Source: Artemia franciscana
Taxonomy: Eukaryota; Arthropoda; Branchiopoda; Anostraca; Artemiidae
Length of the DNA: 64,000 nucleotides
Direction of reading: 5' to 3'
Assembly: GCF_032884065.1 (NCBI RefSeq)
Contig: NC_088872.1
Location: 3,224,001 to 3,288,000, forward strand
Part shown: positions 24,081-35,400 of the stretch, piece after piece
How positions within the stretch are numbered: the stretch's first letter is position 1
Layout of the letters: each line of letters begins with the position of its first letter
Translations under genes and position numbers: made by a program
Notes under the pieces: generated by a model
What the model saw: only the letters and a program-made list of their open reading frames with translations
Databases searched by the model: none
What the model was told of the DNA's origin: nothing

Positions 24081-24641
24081 CTGGCCTATATAGGGTTTCG
24101 CCACTCTAAATTCTCTACCCAGCACAGTGTTGTGGCTACAACAGAATATCCATGGCATCCCCGCGTCAGGTATCACCCCCAAAATATATGCCTATGAAAG
24201 AAAAAAAAACAGCAAATGTAAAACAACCAAGTAAAACCAAAACAAGCTTATCCTGTTAATATATCCTTCCCTTTAGCAACAATAGGTAAACTAAATATTA
24301 TAAATTTTACCAAATCACAAATATTAACACATTGCAAAAAACCTGAATGAACTAAACAATTATAGAATTCATCTTTACCATGTGGCTAATTTTTAAGAAA
24401 ATCCGCTCAATTGGAAACACAATTCAAAATAAATGGCGCTCCGTCAACATTTCGCGAACCTCCGAAATTAGTTGAAAATTTCTTTAAGTATTTTTTACGT
24501 TTTTTCTTTTTGGGTTTTTTCTTTTTTTTTTTTTTAGTTATTTTTTTTATTTTTAAGTTGTTTTTTTTAGTTTTTTCTTTTTAGTTTTTTTTAATTTTTT
24601 ACCATTTTTCTTTTTTCAGTTTTCTTTTTATTCTTTATTTT
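24081..24641. other. No gene; unique sequence then T-rich filler
   Basis: Bases 24081-24470 show nothing recognisable. Bases 24480-24640 are TTTTTAGTTTTTTTC filler, the minus-strand A-rich part of Helitron N9. Confidence 0.55.
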
Positions 24642-24953
24642 TCAGACCGTAAATACATATCGCCGAACCTTTTTTTTTACTAAAATCTGGTAGGCATTGA
24701 TGACCTTATCCAAGTCAAAATCCCAAACCCAATCATCATCGCTATCATTTTCAGTTTTGATACGTTTTGACTCTCGCTGTCCAGGTGGATTTTCATCTAA
24801 CTGCGCGGTTTTGCGTTCTTTAGCCGCAAGCCTTTTGGCATTAACCCTTTGAACAGATTCCTTGGCTGTTTCTTTTGCCATTGTAGGATTTATACTAAAA
24901 TTTCTCTTTGAATTAACTATTTGAGCAGCTTCCTCGGCTGTTTCTTCTGTCAT
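24642..24953 (-). CDS. Small acidic Helitron-associated protein, 103 residues, intact
   Basis: An ATG at 24953 opens 103 codons to a TGA at 24642. The start [17 protein letters not shown] and the inner copy [20 protein letters not shown] form an imperfect duplication. [39 protein letters not shown] and [12 protein letters not shown] follow. AEEAAQRV...KRLAA matches the N-terminal repeats of the autonomous Helitron ORF. KRIKTE could serve as a nuclear signal. The element's 5' end (25097, minus strand) lies about 140 bases upstream, so the ORF may be transcribed from the Helitron itself. Function unknown. Confidence 0.6.
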   Translation of the reverse strand: MTEETAEEAAQIVNSKRNFSINPTMAKETAKESVQRVNAKRLAAKERKTAQLDENPPGQRESKRIKTENDSDDDWVWDFDLDKVINAYQILVKKKVRRYVFTV

Positions 24954-25513
<560 letters not shown>

Positions 25514-25540
25514 TAGATAGATAGATAGATACAATACAAA

Positions 25541-26962
25541 TTAACTGCGTAAAACTTGCGAATATACAACATTCATCGCTGTCCAATTGTCGCTGCATAT
25601 AAATAAATTGTCAGGTTTACCGACCCTCGAACATGCAACGTACAATTGTCCATGGGAAAAACAATCAGTATTGAGATCTATACCACATTTTTCTATTGAT
25701 TGACCTTGAGCTTTGTTAATGGTGATTGCAAATGCTAATCGAATTGGGAATTGCAATCTTTTAAATTGAAAAGGCAGATCCGTTGGAATCATGGGAATGC
25801 AAGGAATAAGAACAGCCTCACCCTCAAAAGGCCCTGTCAAGATTGTGGCCTCTATTAGGTTTTCCATTGTTTTTTTAACGGCAAGTCGCGTGCCATTGCA
25901 AAGCTTTGGTGGGTTGATATTTCTTAAAAGTATTATTGGTACGCCTATTTTTAGTTGTAGCACGTGTGGTGGAAACCCTGAAAGATCCACGGAATTTAAA
26001 AATTCAGATGGATAATTAACCGCTTCATTTGGTTCCAAAACTGTGTCGACTGACTTGTAAAGGACTGCCTGGTCTCGAATCTTGGTCAAAACAATATTGT
26101 TGATTTCGTGGACGTCTATATTTTTGTGTGCGAGAATCACTCTTTCACTTAGCCATTTATTATTTTTATAATTTTTTAGAATATTCGGAAATACTTTTTC
26201 AATCAATTCATTTTTGGACGTCACTAAATTACAGAAATCAGCAGGTAGTTGTATACGTCCTGAAATTGAGTCTACTGGGAGCTTTCCGTTTCCCATTGCC
26301 AGCAATTGATCTGAAAATGTTTGACCAGAATCATCGTTTTGCAATCGGACACGCATATTTGTAGTTAATTTTAATGTTTTTACGTGTGCCAATAAATTAG
26401 AATTTTTCAGGCAAGCATTCAATTCGTCTGCAGGAGTTGATCTAGGTATTATAGGTAATGTTTGCCTGAAATCTCCCGCAAGCAATATTAATGTGCTGCC
26501 AAAGGGTTTCGACTTCCCTCGCAAATCTTTCAAGCATTGATCCAGAGCCTCGAGCGATTTTTTGTGTGCCATTGTGCACTCATCCCAAATAATAAGTTTG
26601 CATTGCTGCAATACTTTACCCATCCCAGATGATTTAGAAATATTGCACGTGAGAGTTTCTGTAGAATGCAAGTTCAGAGGCAATTTCAAAGCGGAATGAG
26701 CAGTTCTTCCACCAGGCAGCAATGTTGCGGCTATTCCGGACGACGCAATTGCCAACGCTATATCATTTTTTGATCGAATTGATGCCAGAATTAGTTTTAT
26801 CACAAACGTTTTACCAGTACCTCCTGGCGCATCCAAAAAGAAAATTTCACCAACGTTGTTATCGACACAATGCATTATCGTATCATAAATGTCTTTTTGT
26901 TCCGACGTTAACTTGGAAATGTTATTTTGTACATACGACAATAGATCACTCGCACTGTAACT
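25541..26962 (-). pseudogene. Autonomous Helitron, Pif1-family helicase part
   Basis: The minus-strand frame from just after the TAA at 26965-26963 to TAA at 25541 gives about 473 residues. In order: Q motif EQKDIYD, Walker A APGGTGKTF, ASSGIAATLL and GGRTAHS, Walker B IIWDECTMAHK, GDFRQTLPII, TTNMR, FAITINKAQGQS and LYVACSRV. These are all the SF1B/Pif1 helicase motifs expected in a Helitron. The helicase would unwind DNA during rolling-circle transposition. No frameshift or stop lies inside. The only defect is the TAA that cuts it from the Rep part in the same frame. Confidence 0.92.
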
Positions 26963-28330
26963 TTATTCACGATCCAATTCTACACATGTCGAAACAGCAG
27001 CGATACGGTTAGGTGAAGGCATTCCCAAATCCTGAAGAGGTTTGTTTGCCATACGTACGCACAAATCTTCTATAGCAACTAAAGTGTAGTTATAATTTTC
27101 TGATGTAAAATCAAAAGTCATATCTGACGTCTCTAACTGTTTTCGATGGAGTATATCTTCGGACATTTTTGACTTATATTTTTCCCATAACTCTGTAGGA
27201 GCTGATGGAGAGCAAGTTGTTAAAATGATGCCAAACAATGCACGAATTTGACTTGGGGTTGACGTTTCGCACGCGTCAATGATGCAGTTATCCCAGTGTT
27301 GGTCATTCTCCAATAAATACAGAGCTTGGCATGCACTACGGTAAGTGTCATGTATAGTACCATTTACAGTCCTCAAATACTCAAAGGATGTCGGACCGGG
27401 CACATTCACCAAAAGCAGGCGTAGAAAGAAGCATTCATGTTGATTGGGGTGAACGGTGTAGAGTCTTCCTATCGTGGTATCTTTGAAGATGGTAGGTTGG
27501 CCGTCGACTGACTTGCCCTGTTTTCGACGTTCAAATACTTTATTTTTAGTATTCCACGTGTAATACGAAGGCACTTCAGTATACAGCAGTTTTTTTGCAA
27601 AAGAATCATTTTTGCAAAGCGAAAAGAAAGCGGTTAACTTTGTATCCTGTGGATTCAGGGCTCTTTGTTGCACGTTGGTTTCCGAGAAATAAACACGTTG
27701 ACCATTCTGTAAATGTACCGCTAAGTGAACAACAGCTGGACTACGTTCATGTATCGGAAATGAAAGAATTCGCCAAACAGCTTCATTACTGCTTATGTAT
27801 CTTCCAGCCTGATATTGTACGATTTCGTCGATATCTTTGATTTCGGGCTGCAAGCCAAAAACTGCCATGTCACTGCCTTTGTTGACGTATTTACATATGT
27901 ATTTGATTGCCTTTACGGAGTTAAAGTATTCAACGTTTATGTGTGCATTAAATGTTTTTGATAATAATGGGGAATATGGAACAACCCACTGGTTATCTAC
28001 TTCGATGGTGGTACCGTTCCGCTTCTTTATTATTGCTGTTTTACCGCCATCTTCAGTAGATCTTCTTCTATATTGTGGGTAACCATCATTGCCAGTAATT
28101 GTGTTGGATACTAAAAGTCGAGGATATTGCTTTTTGCACCTTCCTTTGGCCATGCATGGTGAATTTTCGTTCAGTGCACCGCAAGGTCCATGTATCATAT
28201 TTTTTACAATAATTTCATGTAACCCCTTATCGACATTTTCATCAGGTATTTCAGCAGAAATCACATCATCAATTTCGTTCGAAGTAATTTTTTTATGTAG
28301 CCAGATTAGTATATGTGCGTGTGGCAAACC
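26963..28330 (-). pseudogene. Autonomous Helitron, Rep (HUH/Y2) nuclease part
   Basis: This middle segment has the same frame as its neighbours. It opens with GLPHAHILIWLHKK, the HUH metal-binding motif. MIHGPCG, CMAKGRCKKQYP and IKYICKYVNKG follow; the last is the two-tyrosine catalytic motif of Helitron Rep. The enzyme nicks and joins DNA ends for rolling-circle transposition. It is bounded by a TGA (28331-28333) just before GLPHAH and a TAA (26963-26965) before the helicase. Both tyrosines and both histidines are present, so the active site looks sound. Confidence 0.92.
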
Positions 28331-30004
28331 TCATTTTTGCCATTCCACCGAGTACATCCAGCATCGCACTGACCCAAACACTTCAAGTTTTACTATGTAG
28401 TTTATCAGTGATTTCAACTTTTGCCGGAAGACACGGGCCGTAATGTCATGTCTATGAACCGCCGATTGTCCTTGAAGTAAAAGCTGCAGTATCTTGTCCC
28501 AAGATTGATTACATGTAAATGTAATAAATAAATCTGGACGACCATAGAGACGAACATACGCAATAGCGACTTGAGCATATTCATGCATATAACGGGGACT
28601 GCCAGCATATGACGAAGGTAAAATTGTTAATCTTCCAACGTTTGTGATATTACCGTCATTTATAACTGCATCTCGCAAATGAATGTATTGTTCAGAGCGG
28701 AGCTTGGTCTGATTCAGGCGGATATATAGCAAACGTTCTGATTCAATTTTAGCATACATATCAACGACGAATTGGTGAAACAATTCACGGCATTTTAAAA
28801 TATAATTTTCTTCATCCTGCCGAATCATTAGTCTATAGGAATAATAATGCATTGCACTGCATTTCTTATTCATTTCTTTTTTAGTGGCTGGATTCATCAA
28901 TTTAATATTAAAGTGATAGCCGTCGGCTCCATCCCAACAAATGATAGGATATTGTAGGGCATCGTAGCATCGATGAGTTTCAGCAATTCTTAACAACTGA
29001 GCGTTTCGCTTATGAAGAATAATATCTCGAGGTAAAAACTGATCACCGACCATAACGATTGCCACTTCGTCGATAGTTGGAGCATTGTATCTACGCACAT
29101 GTTGGCCAGGAGGCGTTTTGTCAGCGGAAATAACAATTTTATGCGTATCAGTAGGCATCAAATCGAAGGCTGATTTGAACAGACGCACTAAATTAATATA
29201 TTCGTGGAAAAGATGTTGCAACTGGGAAAGGATAATCCATTCAACGTTGGGAGAAATTTCGCAACGTGCATTCAATTCAGAATTTCTATCACTGATGAAG
29301 TACAATTGTAAAAATTTATGATTCTCGCCTGAGAATGGTAGAAGGGACCCTGCTCTATGATAAATTTGCCCTTTTACTTTGAAAGTAGACATAGATTGAT
29401 CTGGATTTTCGATTTGGGCTCCAAACGACGTCATTTGGAAACATGAGTTATATTTTCTGATTTTTGACAAAAGACGCTTAGATTCTGACGTAGTTCCAGT
29501 AAGAAAAGTCTTCAATGGCTCTGGTGGTGCAGCCGATAGAGGAAGTTTAACTTTTCCTGAGGCACAACACATTCCCATTGTTTCACCATTGAATTTCAAG
29601 GTCTTGCAATGGGAACAAATTTTAGACATAGTCCCGATTTGAACACATCCACTCAAGCTATAATCATCGACTGGGCTGTACCTGAATTCCAGGCGATAAC
29701 TTTCAGGTTGCTCTGATTCCTCGGCACGCTTTCTTTTGGCATTATCTTTTGAAGCCGCAAGCATGTTTTCACGTTGCTCTTGTGATTCCTCGGCACGCTT
29801 TCTGTTCTTACCTTCTCTATCAGCCGCAAGCCTGTTTTCTCGCTGTTCTTGCGATTCCTCGGCACGCTTTCTTCTCTTACTTTCTCTATCAGCCGCAAGC
29901 CTGTTTTCTTGCTGTTCTTGAGATTCCTCGGCACGCTTTCTTTTCTTACTTTCTCTATCAGCCGCAAGTTTTTTTGCATAGACTCTTTGAGTAGCTCTTT
30001 GAGC
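28331..30004 (-). pseudogene. Autonomous Helitron, N-terminal region, 5'-truncated
   Basis: From 30004 the frame encodes three charged repeats of about 23 residues (LAADRESKKRKRAEESQEQ and variants, to about 29750), then ICSHCKTLKF and MGMCCASGKVKL (a Cys-rich, zinc-finger-like block). The Helitron N-terminal domain follows (YNSCFQMTSFGAQ, QIYHRAGSLLP, ISDRNSELNARCE) and the segment ends SVEWQK at the TGA. An ATG at 29764 lies inside the repeats, but homology extends upstream to about 30004, where HE-family DNA begins. The true start is lost, or replaced by an in-frame joint. Confidence 0.88.
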
Positions 30005-30008
30005 GAAG

Positions 30009-30795
30009 ACTTACTCCCCCACAGTCCCCGTGGGAGGGGCAACAAGTTACAAACTTTGACCTGTGCTTACATATAGTAATGGTTATTGGGAAGTATACAG
30101 GCGTTTTCAGGAGGATTTTTTTGGTTGGAGGGAGGGGTTGAGAAGAGGGGGATATGCTGGGGGAACTTTCCATCGAGAATTTGTAATGCCCCAAAGACAT
30201 AGTTATAAGGTTTTTCGACTACGCTGAATAAAATGGCTATCTCAGAATTTTGATCCGTTGACTTTGGGAAAATAATTAGCGTGGGAGGGGGCCTAGGTGC
30301 CCTCCAATTTTTTTGGTCACTTAAGAAGGGCACTAGAACTTTTCATTTCCGTTAGAATGAGCCCTCTTGCAACATTCTAGGACAACTGGGTCGATACGAT
30401 CACCCCTGGGAAAAAAAGAAAACAAACAAATAAACACGCATCCGTGATCTGCCTTCTGGCAAAAAATGCAAAATTCCACATTTTTGTAGATAGGAGCTCG
30501 AAACTTCTACAATAGGGTTCTCTGATACGCTGAATCTGATGGCGTGATTTTTGTTAAGATTCTATGACTTTTAGGGGGTGTTTCCCCCTATTTTCTAAAA
30601 TAACGCAAATTTTCTCAGGCTCGTAACTTTTGATGGGTAAGACTAAACTTGATGAAACTTGTATTTTTAAAACCAGCATTAAAATGCGATTCTTTTGATA
30701 TAGCTATTGGTATCAAAATTCCATTTTTTTGAGTTTTGGTTACTATTGAGCCGGGTCGCTCCTTACTACAGTTCGTTACCACGAACTGTTTGATT
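30009..30795 (+). mobile_element. HE-family copy with inverted first 176 bases
   Basis: Bases 30011-30186 are the reverse complement of about 3414-3589 of the type copy (TTACTCCCCCACAGTCCCCG to TCCATCGAGAATTTGT). Bases 30187-30795 then follow in direct order (CCAAAGACATAGTTATAAGG to the hairpin CAGTTCGTTACCACGAACTG). The inverted block abuts the Helitron N-terminus. Sequence identity to 3414-4213 is high. Confidence 0.75.
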
Positions 30796-31796
30796 AATAT
30801 TTTTCTGAGGATTTTGGTAGTTATTCGAATGTTTGAGGATGAATAGAAGAGGAAATACTAACAAAGAGTGAGTTCTAAACTGAAAGGACTAGCCATTATA
30901 AACATTCACCAAAATATTGAGGTAGACATCGACCGTGCAATAAATATATATGGCAGTGTGGAAATACAAAAATAGAATTTTCTTATGAAATTGTGAATTC
31001 TAAAACTTAAGCGAAATATATAGAACTTTAAAAAGTGGAAAGATACGGTACATTGTTATGAAAAGTAAAATTTTGGTTTGTAAATGTTTTTGATTTCGTC
31101 GAAGTTGACACTGTTTGTTAAAACACTACTTTTAAAAAGAAACAGTGATTAGTTAATAATACTTTATTGCCTATATTTAAGACACTCATTTTAAATTTCT
31201 TCAATGCATTTCTATCTCTTTGTTGGTTTTCTTGTTACATTCCCAAAAGAATTAGTATTTAATGTTTAATATCTTTTACAAAGATACAAATTATATCTTT
31301 ATTCTCATTTGCTACGCTTCATTACTATCATAGTTACTAAGCGATGCCATAAAGTTATATGACATACTAAATGATTTGACCTTCGCTATAGCGGTCAGAA
31401 GTACTAAGGCGAAAAATTATGCAGAAAACACTATATATTATATTTTTTATCGATGGTGAACAGCTTTTATTATTTTCTTTTTTATGGCAGGGCAGTTTTT
31501 ATACCTTTTTTTGTATCGATTTTTTTATACCATTTTAATTTTAACAGATTTATTAGAATTTTAACCCTAACCAGATTTTAGATTAAATTTACGACCATTT
31601 CCACTACCTACCTACAACTCCTGTCCACCCATCCTCCTTGTGTGATAGGAGGATTGGTTATATCCACAGTGGATCGAGTGCTAAAAATACACTAAGAAGC
31701 TCATATAGTCCCAGAATTGAATCAAGGATATTTTATTTTGCAATGGATATCCCATTGATTTACTGGCATCTATTTTAGGAATTAAATGAAAGAAAC
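30796..31796. other. No gene recognised
   Basis: One kilobase of AT-rich DNA. No frame, tandem array or family match is seen, apart from a short CCTCCTTGTGTGATAGGAGG hairpin at about 31631-31650. Confidence 0.55.
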
Positions 31797-33897
31797 TAGT
31801 TTTTTTTAGGTGAAAATACGGAGCAACATTAACACATAAAACGAACAGAAATTACTCCGTATATGAAATGGGTTGTCCCCTCCTCAACGCCTCGCTCTTT
31901 ACGCTAAAGTTTTTAATTGTTTTAAAAAGTAGAATTGTGACAAAGAGTCAAATGTAAAGAGCGAGGGATTGCGGAGGTGATAACCCATTTCATATGCAAA
32001 GTAATTTCTGTTCGTTTTAAGTTTTAATGTCGCTCCTTACTTTTAGTTAAAAAACTAGTTTTTTTGTATCAGATTAACGACGCTTCTTGACTACTAAGGT
32101 CCCTACGTCGGCCCTGCAGTGCATTGCTGCAGCATGATTCGATCTCTGGGTCCCGTATTACCAAGCTAAGGTCACACCCACTGCACCACCACAGGACTAC
32201 TAGTTTTTTTTTATTGAATTTCTGAATGTTTTTGAATTATTACATGTTCGATTTTGGCTCTCGGCACATAAATCGTTAAAATGAAATTTGCAAATTAATT
32301 CTTTTTTGGCTAAATGGCTTTATCTTAGTTTTGATCAGACGATTTTGAGAAATAGGGGTGGGAAAGGAGGCCAATTTTTCGGTTACTTAAAAAGGCAACT
32401 AGAGCTTTTAATTTTTAACGAACGTTTTTATTAGTAAAAATATACGTAACTTAAGAGTTAACTTACGTAACATCTTTATGCTAAAGTATTTTTAGAACCC
32501 CTCATATGCGTAATAATCTCTGTTCGTTTTGAGCTTTAATTCTGCTCCTTACTTTCAATTGAAAAAACTTTTTCATGTTTATTTTTTCACTTTTTTTATA
32601 GTAATGCTAGAACGCCCTTTTCATTGAATTTCTCTTCCCCAATGACATACTCCTCCAAGGAAAGATCCTCCCACATAGCCCCCTCCCTTCAACCCCATCC
32701 CCAAACTAAAAAAAATCCCCCTGAAAACGTCTGTACACTCCCCAATAACCATTACTGTATGTAAACACTGGTCAAAGTTTGTAACTTGCAGCCCCTCCCC
32801 CAGAGACGGCGGGGGAGTAAGTCATCCCCATAGACATAAATATTATAAAAATAGACATAATAAAAGGCAACTAGAGCTTTTAATTTTTAACGAACGTTTT
32901 TATTAGTAAAAATATACGTAACTTAAGAGTTAACTTACGTAACATCTTTATGCTAAAGTATTTTTAGAACCCCTCATATGCGTAATAATCTCTGTTCGTT
33001 TTGAGCTTTAATTCTGCTCCTTACTTTCAATTGAAAAAACTTTTTCATGTTTATTTTTTCACTTTTTTTATAGTAATGCTAGAACGCCCTTTTCATTGAA
33101 TTTCTCTTCCCCAATGACATACTCCTCCAAAGAAAGATCCTCCCACATAGCCCCCTCCCTTCAACCCCATCCCCAAACTAAAAAAATCCCCCTGAAAACG
33201 TCTGTACACTCCCCAATAACCATTACTGTATGTAAACACTGGTCAAAGTTTGTAACTTGCAGCCCCTCCCCCAGAGACGGCGGGGGAGTAAGTCATCCCC
33301 ATAGACATAAATATTATGGTTTTCGACTATATGGAGAAAAATGGCAATCTAAAAATTTTGATCTGTTGACTTTGGAAAAAAAATGAACGTAGGAGGGGGC
33401 CTAGGTTCCCTCCAATTTTTTTGGTCACTTAAAGAGGGCACTAGGACTTTTTATTTCCGTTAGAATGAGCCCTCTTGTGACATTCTAGGACCGCTTGGTT
33501 GATACGGAGACCCCTGGGAAAAAAACAAATAAACAAATATACACGCACCCGTGATCTGTCTTCTGGCAAAAAATGCGAAATTCTACATTTTGGTAGATAG
33601 GAGCTTGAATTTTTTTCTATATGGTTCTCTGATACGCTCAATGCGATGGTGTGATTTTCGTTAATAATGTATTACTTTTAGGGGGTGTTTCCCCTGTTTT
33701 CGAAAATAAGGCAAATTTTCTCAGGCTCGTAACTTTTGATGACAAAGACTAAATTTGATGAAACTTATATATCTAAAATCAGCATGGAAATTCGATTCTT
33801 TTGATCTATCTTTTAGCATCAAAATTCCGTTTTTAGAATTTCGTTTACTATTGAGTCGGGTCGCTCCTTACTGCAGTTCGTTACCACAAACTGTTTG
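31797..33897 (+). mobile_element. HE-family copy, full length with internal duplication and SINE
   Basis: It starts with palindrome arms (31797-31912 and 31930-32060), is interrupted by a SINE (32066-32198), and carries two near-identical 456-458-base blocks (32389-32846 and 32862-33317). It ends with a slightly altered hairpin (CAGTTCGTTACCACAAACTG) at about 33875-33894. CTTTATGCTAAAG replaces CTTTACGCTAAAG in both blocks. Without the duplication and the SINE it would be about 1.5 kb. Confidence 0.75.
32066..32198 (-). mobile_element. tRNA-derived SINE, 133 bases, with target-site duplication
   Basis: The element is bounded by 12-base direct repeats ACTAGTTTTTTT (32054-32065 and 32199-32210). 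On the minus strand it begins AGTCCTGTGGTGGTGCAGTG (A-box-like TGGTGCAGTGGG), has a B-box-like AGATCGAATCA about 50 bases later, and then an unrelated tail with CTGCAGCAATGCACTGCAG and AGTCAAGAAGCGTCGTTAAT. Pol III transcription and LINE-driven insertion are inferred. A truncated relative lies at 4217-4311. Confidence 0.75.
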
Positions 33898-34314
33898 AAA
33901 AGGTTTAGAAAGGTAAGACAAAATACATCAAAGCCTCGAGCCTCAACTGAAAGCATCTGACTGATGGGCGATAAGAAACATTTCATTTATTTACCCTACA
34001 TTCCCAAATTGGGTCATTATTCAAGAATAATAAAAAAAAAAAATTGACATCAATGTCCTCTGTTGATTGAGATGTCTCGACTGAAATATTTGTAAATTTA
34101 TCATTCCTTTTTTTCGACTGGCTGGAAATATTCTTCTTTTTTCTCCTTCATAATTTGCTTCATTTTTTTCATCCAGAAGAAGCAAACTGAATTTTTACCC
34201 ACATTTACATGTTTTTTACTATTTAGGCAATCTAGGTGCCATAGCATATTTTGACACCTGTCATTACCAAACTATGGAGCTCAGCTTTGCCAGAAAGAAT
34301 TTTTTATTTCAGAA
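33898..34314. other. No gene recognised
   Basis: AT-rich DNA after the HE terminus. There is an A run at 34029-34040. Nothing else is supported. Confidence 0.5.
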
Positions 34315-34655
34315 ACCGAATTCAAGAACTCGAGTAATTATCAAACGAATACTTTGACTGAGTGGAAGAAAAAATCAAGAAACATTAATGTAAACAAAAG
34401 ACCTTATTTTATATTGTATAAACAAGCATACACAGAGGGGGGGAGGTCCAAAGGGCCTCGCTAGACTATTGCAAAAAGTTTGACTGAAAAAGAATTCAAG
34501 AGCTCAAGTAAGCATCAATCAAATACTTTGACTGAGTGGAAGAAAAAATCTAGAAACTATAATGTAAGAAAACACCTTATTTTACATTGTATAAACAAGC
34601 ATACACAGAAGAGGGAGGGTCTGAAGGGCCTCACTAGACTATTGCAAAAAGTTTG
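34315..34655 (+). repeat. Tandem duplication, unit about 168 bases, two copies
   Basis: GAATTCAAGAACTCGAGTAA, ACTTTGACTGAGTGGAAGAA, ATTGTATAAACAAGCATACA and TAGACTATTGCAAAAAGTTT occur in order at 34319-34482 and again at 34490-34655 with about 10 % difference. The frame at 34480-34671 runs through the second unit and has no recognisable domain. Confidence 0.7.
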
Positions 34656-34682
34656 GAAATACCTTTATTAGCTTTTTTCCCT

Positions 34683-35149
34683 TTATGTAGCCTTTCTTTC
34701 TCTTTCACCTTTGAACGATATATTACCAGATACGCAAGCCCTATCTAAAATACTATGTCTTGGGTATAGAGAGAATGGTTCTTTATGGCTTAAGCCATGC
34801 TGTGGGCCCGAATGTAATAAAACTAATCCTTCATTAAACCCATATGGACAATGTGCTTTTATATAACACGAATTTAATGTATCTGCAATGCCCAAACATA
34901 TCTGCTAGAACACAAGATGGATGATTTTCCCGTAGACTCTTGCTGAAAATCAAGACTGATGACAAAAACTGATGATCATATTTACGCAGGAGTACCCAAA
35001 TTGAAACATCAGCTACAATTGGAATAACTTCCATCAATGCTTGTTCTGAAGTTGGCTACAGTATTTGCATAGATTGCAGAGCTAAATTGGCTTTTCCTCA
35101 TATGGAGGGCTTATTGAGTGAAGTAATTAATTTGTATTTGCCATCATAA
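34683..35149 (+). pseudogene. Fragment of an unidentified host gene, possible last exon 34990-35149
   Basis: After an AG at 34988-34989 the plus frame encodes STQIETSATIGITSINACSE, VGYSICIDCRAKLAFPHMEG and LLSEVINLYLPS to TAA (35147-35149). An AATAAA polyadenylation signal lies 38 bases further. Upstream, 34684-34860 encodes SPLNDILPDTQALSKILCLG and PCCGPECNKTNPSLNPYGQC, with a stretch in a different frame in between. The pattern suggests a real Cys-rich protein, but splice donors and a joined frame could not be established. It may be a decayed gene. I do not recognise the family. Confidence 0.3.
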
Positions 35150-35186
35150 TCTTTTTTCCTTTTTTGTAACCTGTCTCCTTCTTTAA

Positions 35187-35192
35187 AATAAA
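35187..35192 (+). promoter_or_regulatory. Polyadenylation signal AATAAA (plus strand)
   Basis: AATAAA lies 38 bases downstream of the TAA of the possible terminal exon and converges on the PET100 gene. It supports a plus-strand transcript end here. Confidence 0.4.
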
Positions 35193-35393
35193 ATTATTAG
35201 CATACGGTCTTTCTGTTAAAGCATTGAACATGTATTGACAATATACTTAATGTATAGTGTATAAATAACCGCTTTTAAAATTCATAAATCATAATGGCTA
35301 TACATTTTATTCCACTATCACAGTACTTAAACGTGAAAATTAAAGCTAGTCTCAGGCACGACCTTGACCTATTTGCTTTTTTATAAGAAAGAT

Positions 35394-35399
35394 TTTATT
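35394..35399 (-). promoter_or_regulatory. Polyadenylation signal of PET100
   Basis: On the minus strand AATAAA begins two bases after the PET100 stop codon, giving an unusually short 3' untranslated region. Confidence 0.6.
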
Positions 35400-35400
35400 G

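Larger units (their letters stand above)
25536..30008 (-). mobile_element. Autonomous Helitron, nearly intact
   Basis: One continuous minus-strand frame of about 1,487 codons holds N-terminal repeats, Rep and helicase, interrupted only by TGA 28331-28333 and TAA 26963-26965. There are no frameshifts. The 5' terminus is removed at the HE joint (about 30008). The 3' terminus is replaced by the TCTA repeats and Helitron N10. The smaller Helitrons here share its helicase end and N-terminal repeats, so this type of element is the likely source of their proteins. Confidence 0.88.

Noticed and set aside
27595..28400. Plus-strand frames of 78-103 codons opposite the Helitron ORF
   Set aside because: Shadows of the strong minus-strand Rep/helicase frame.
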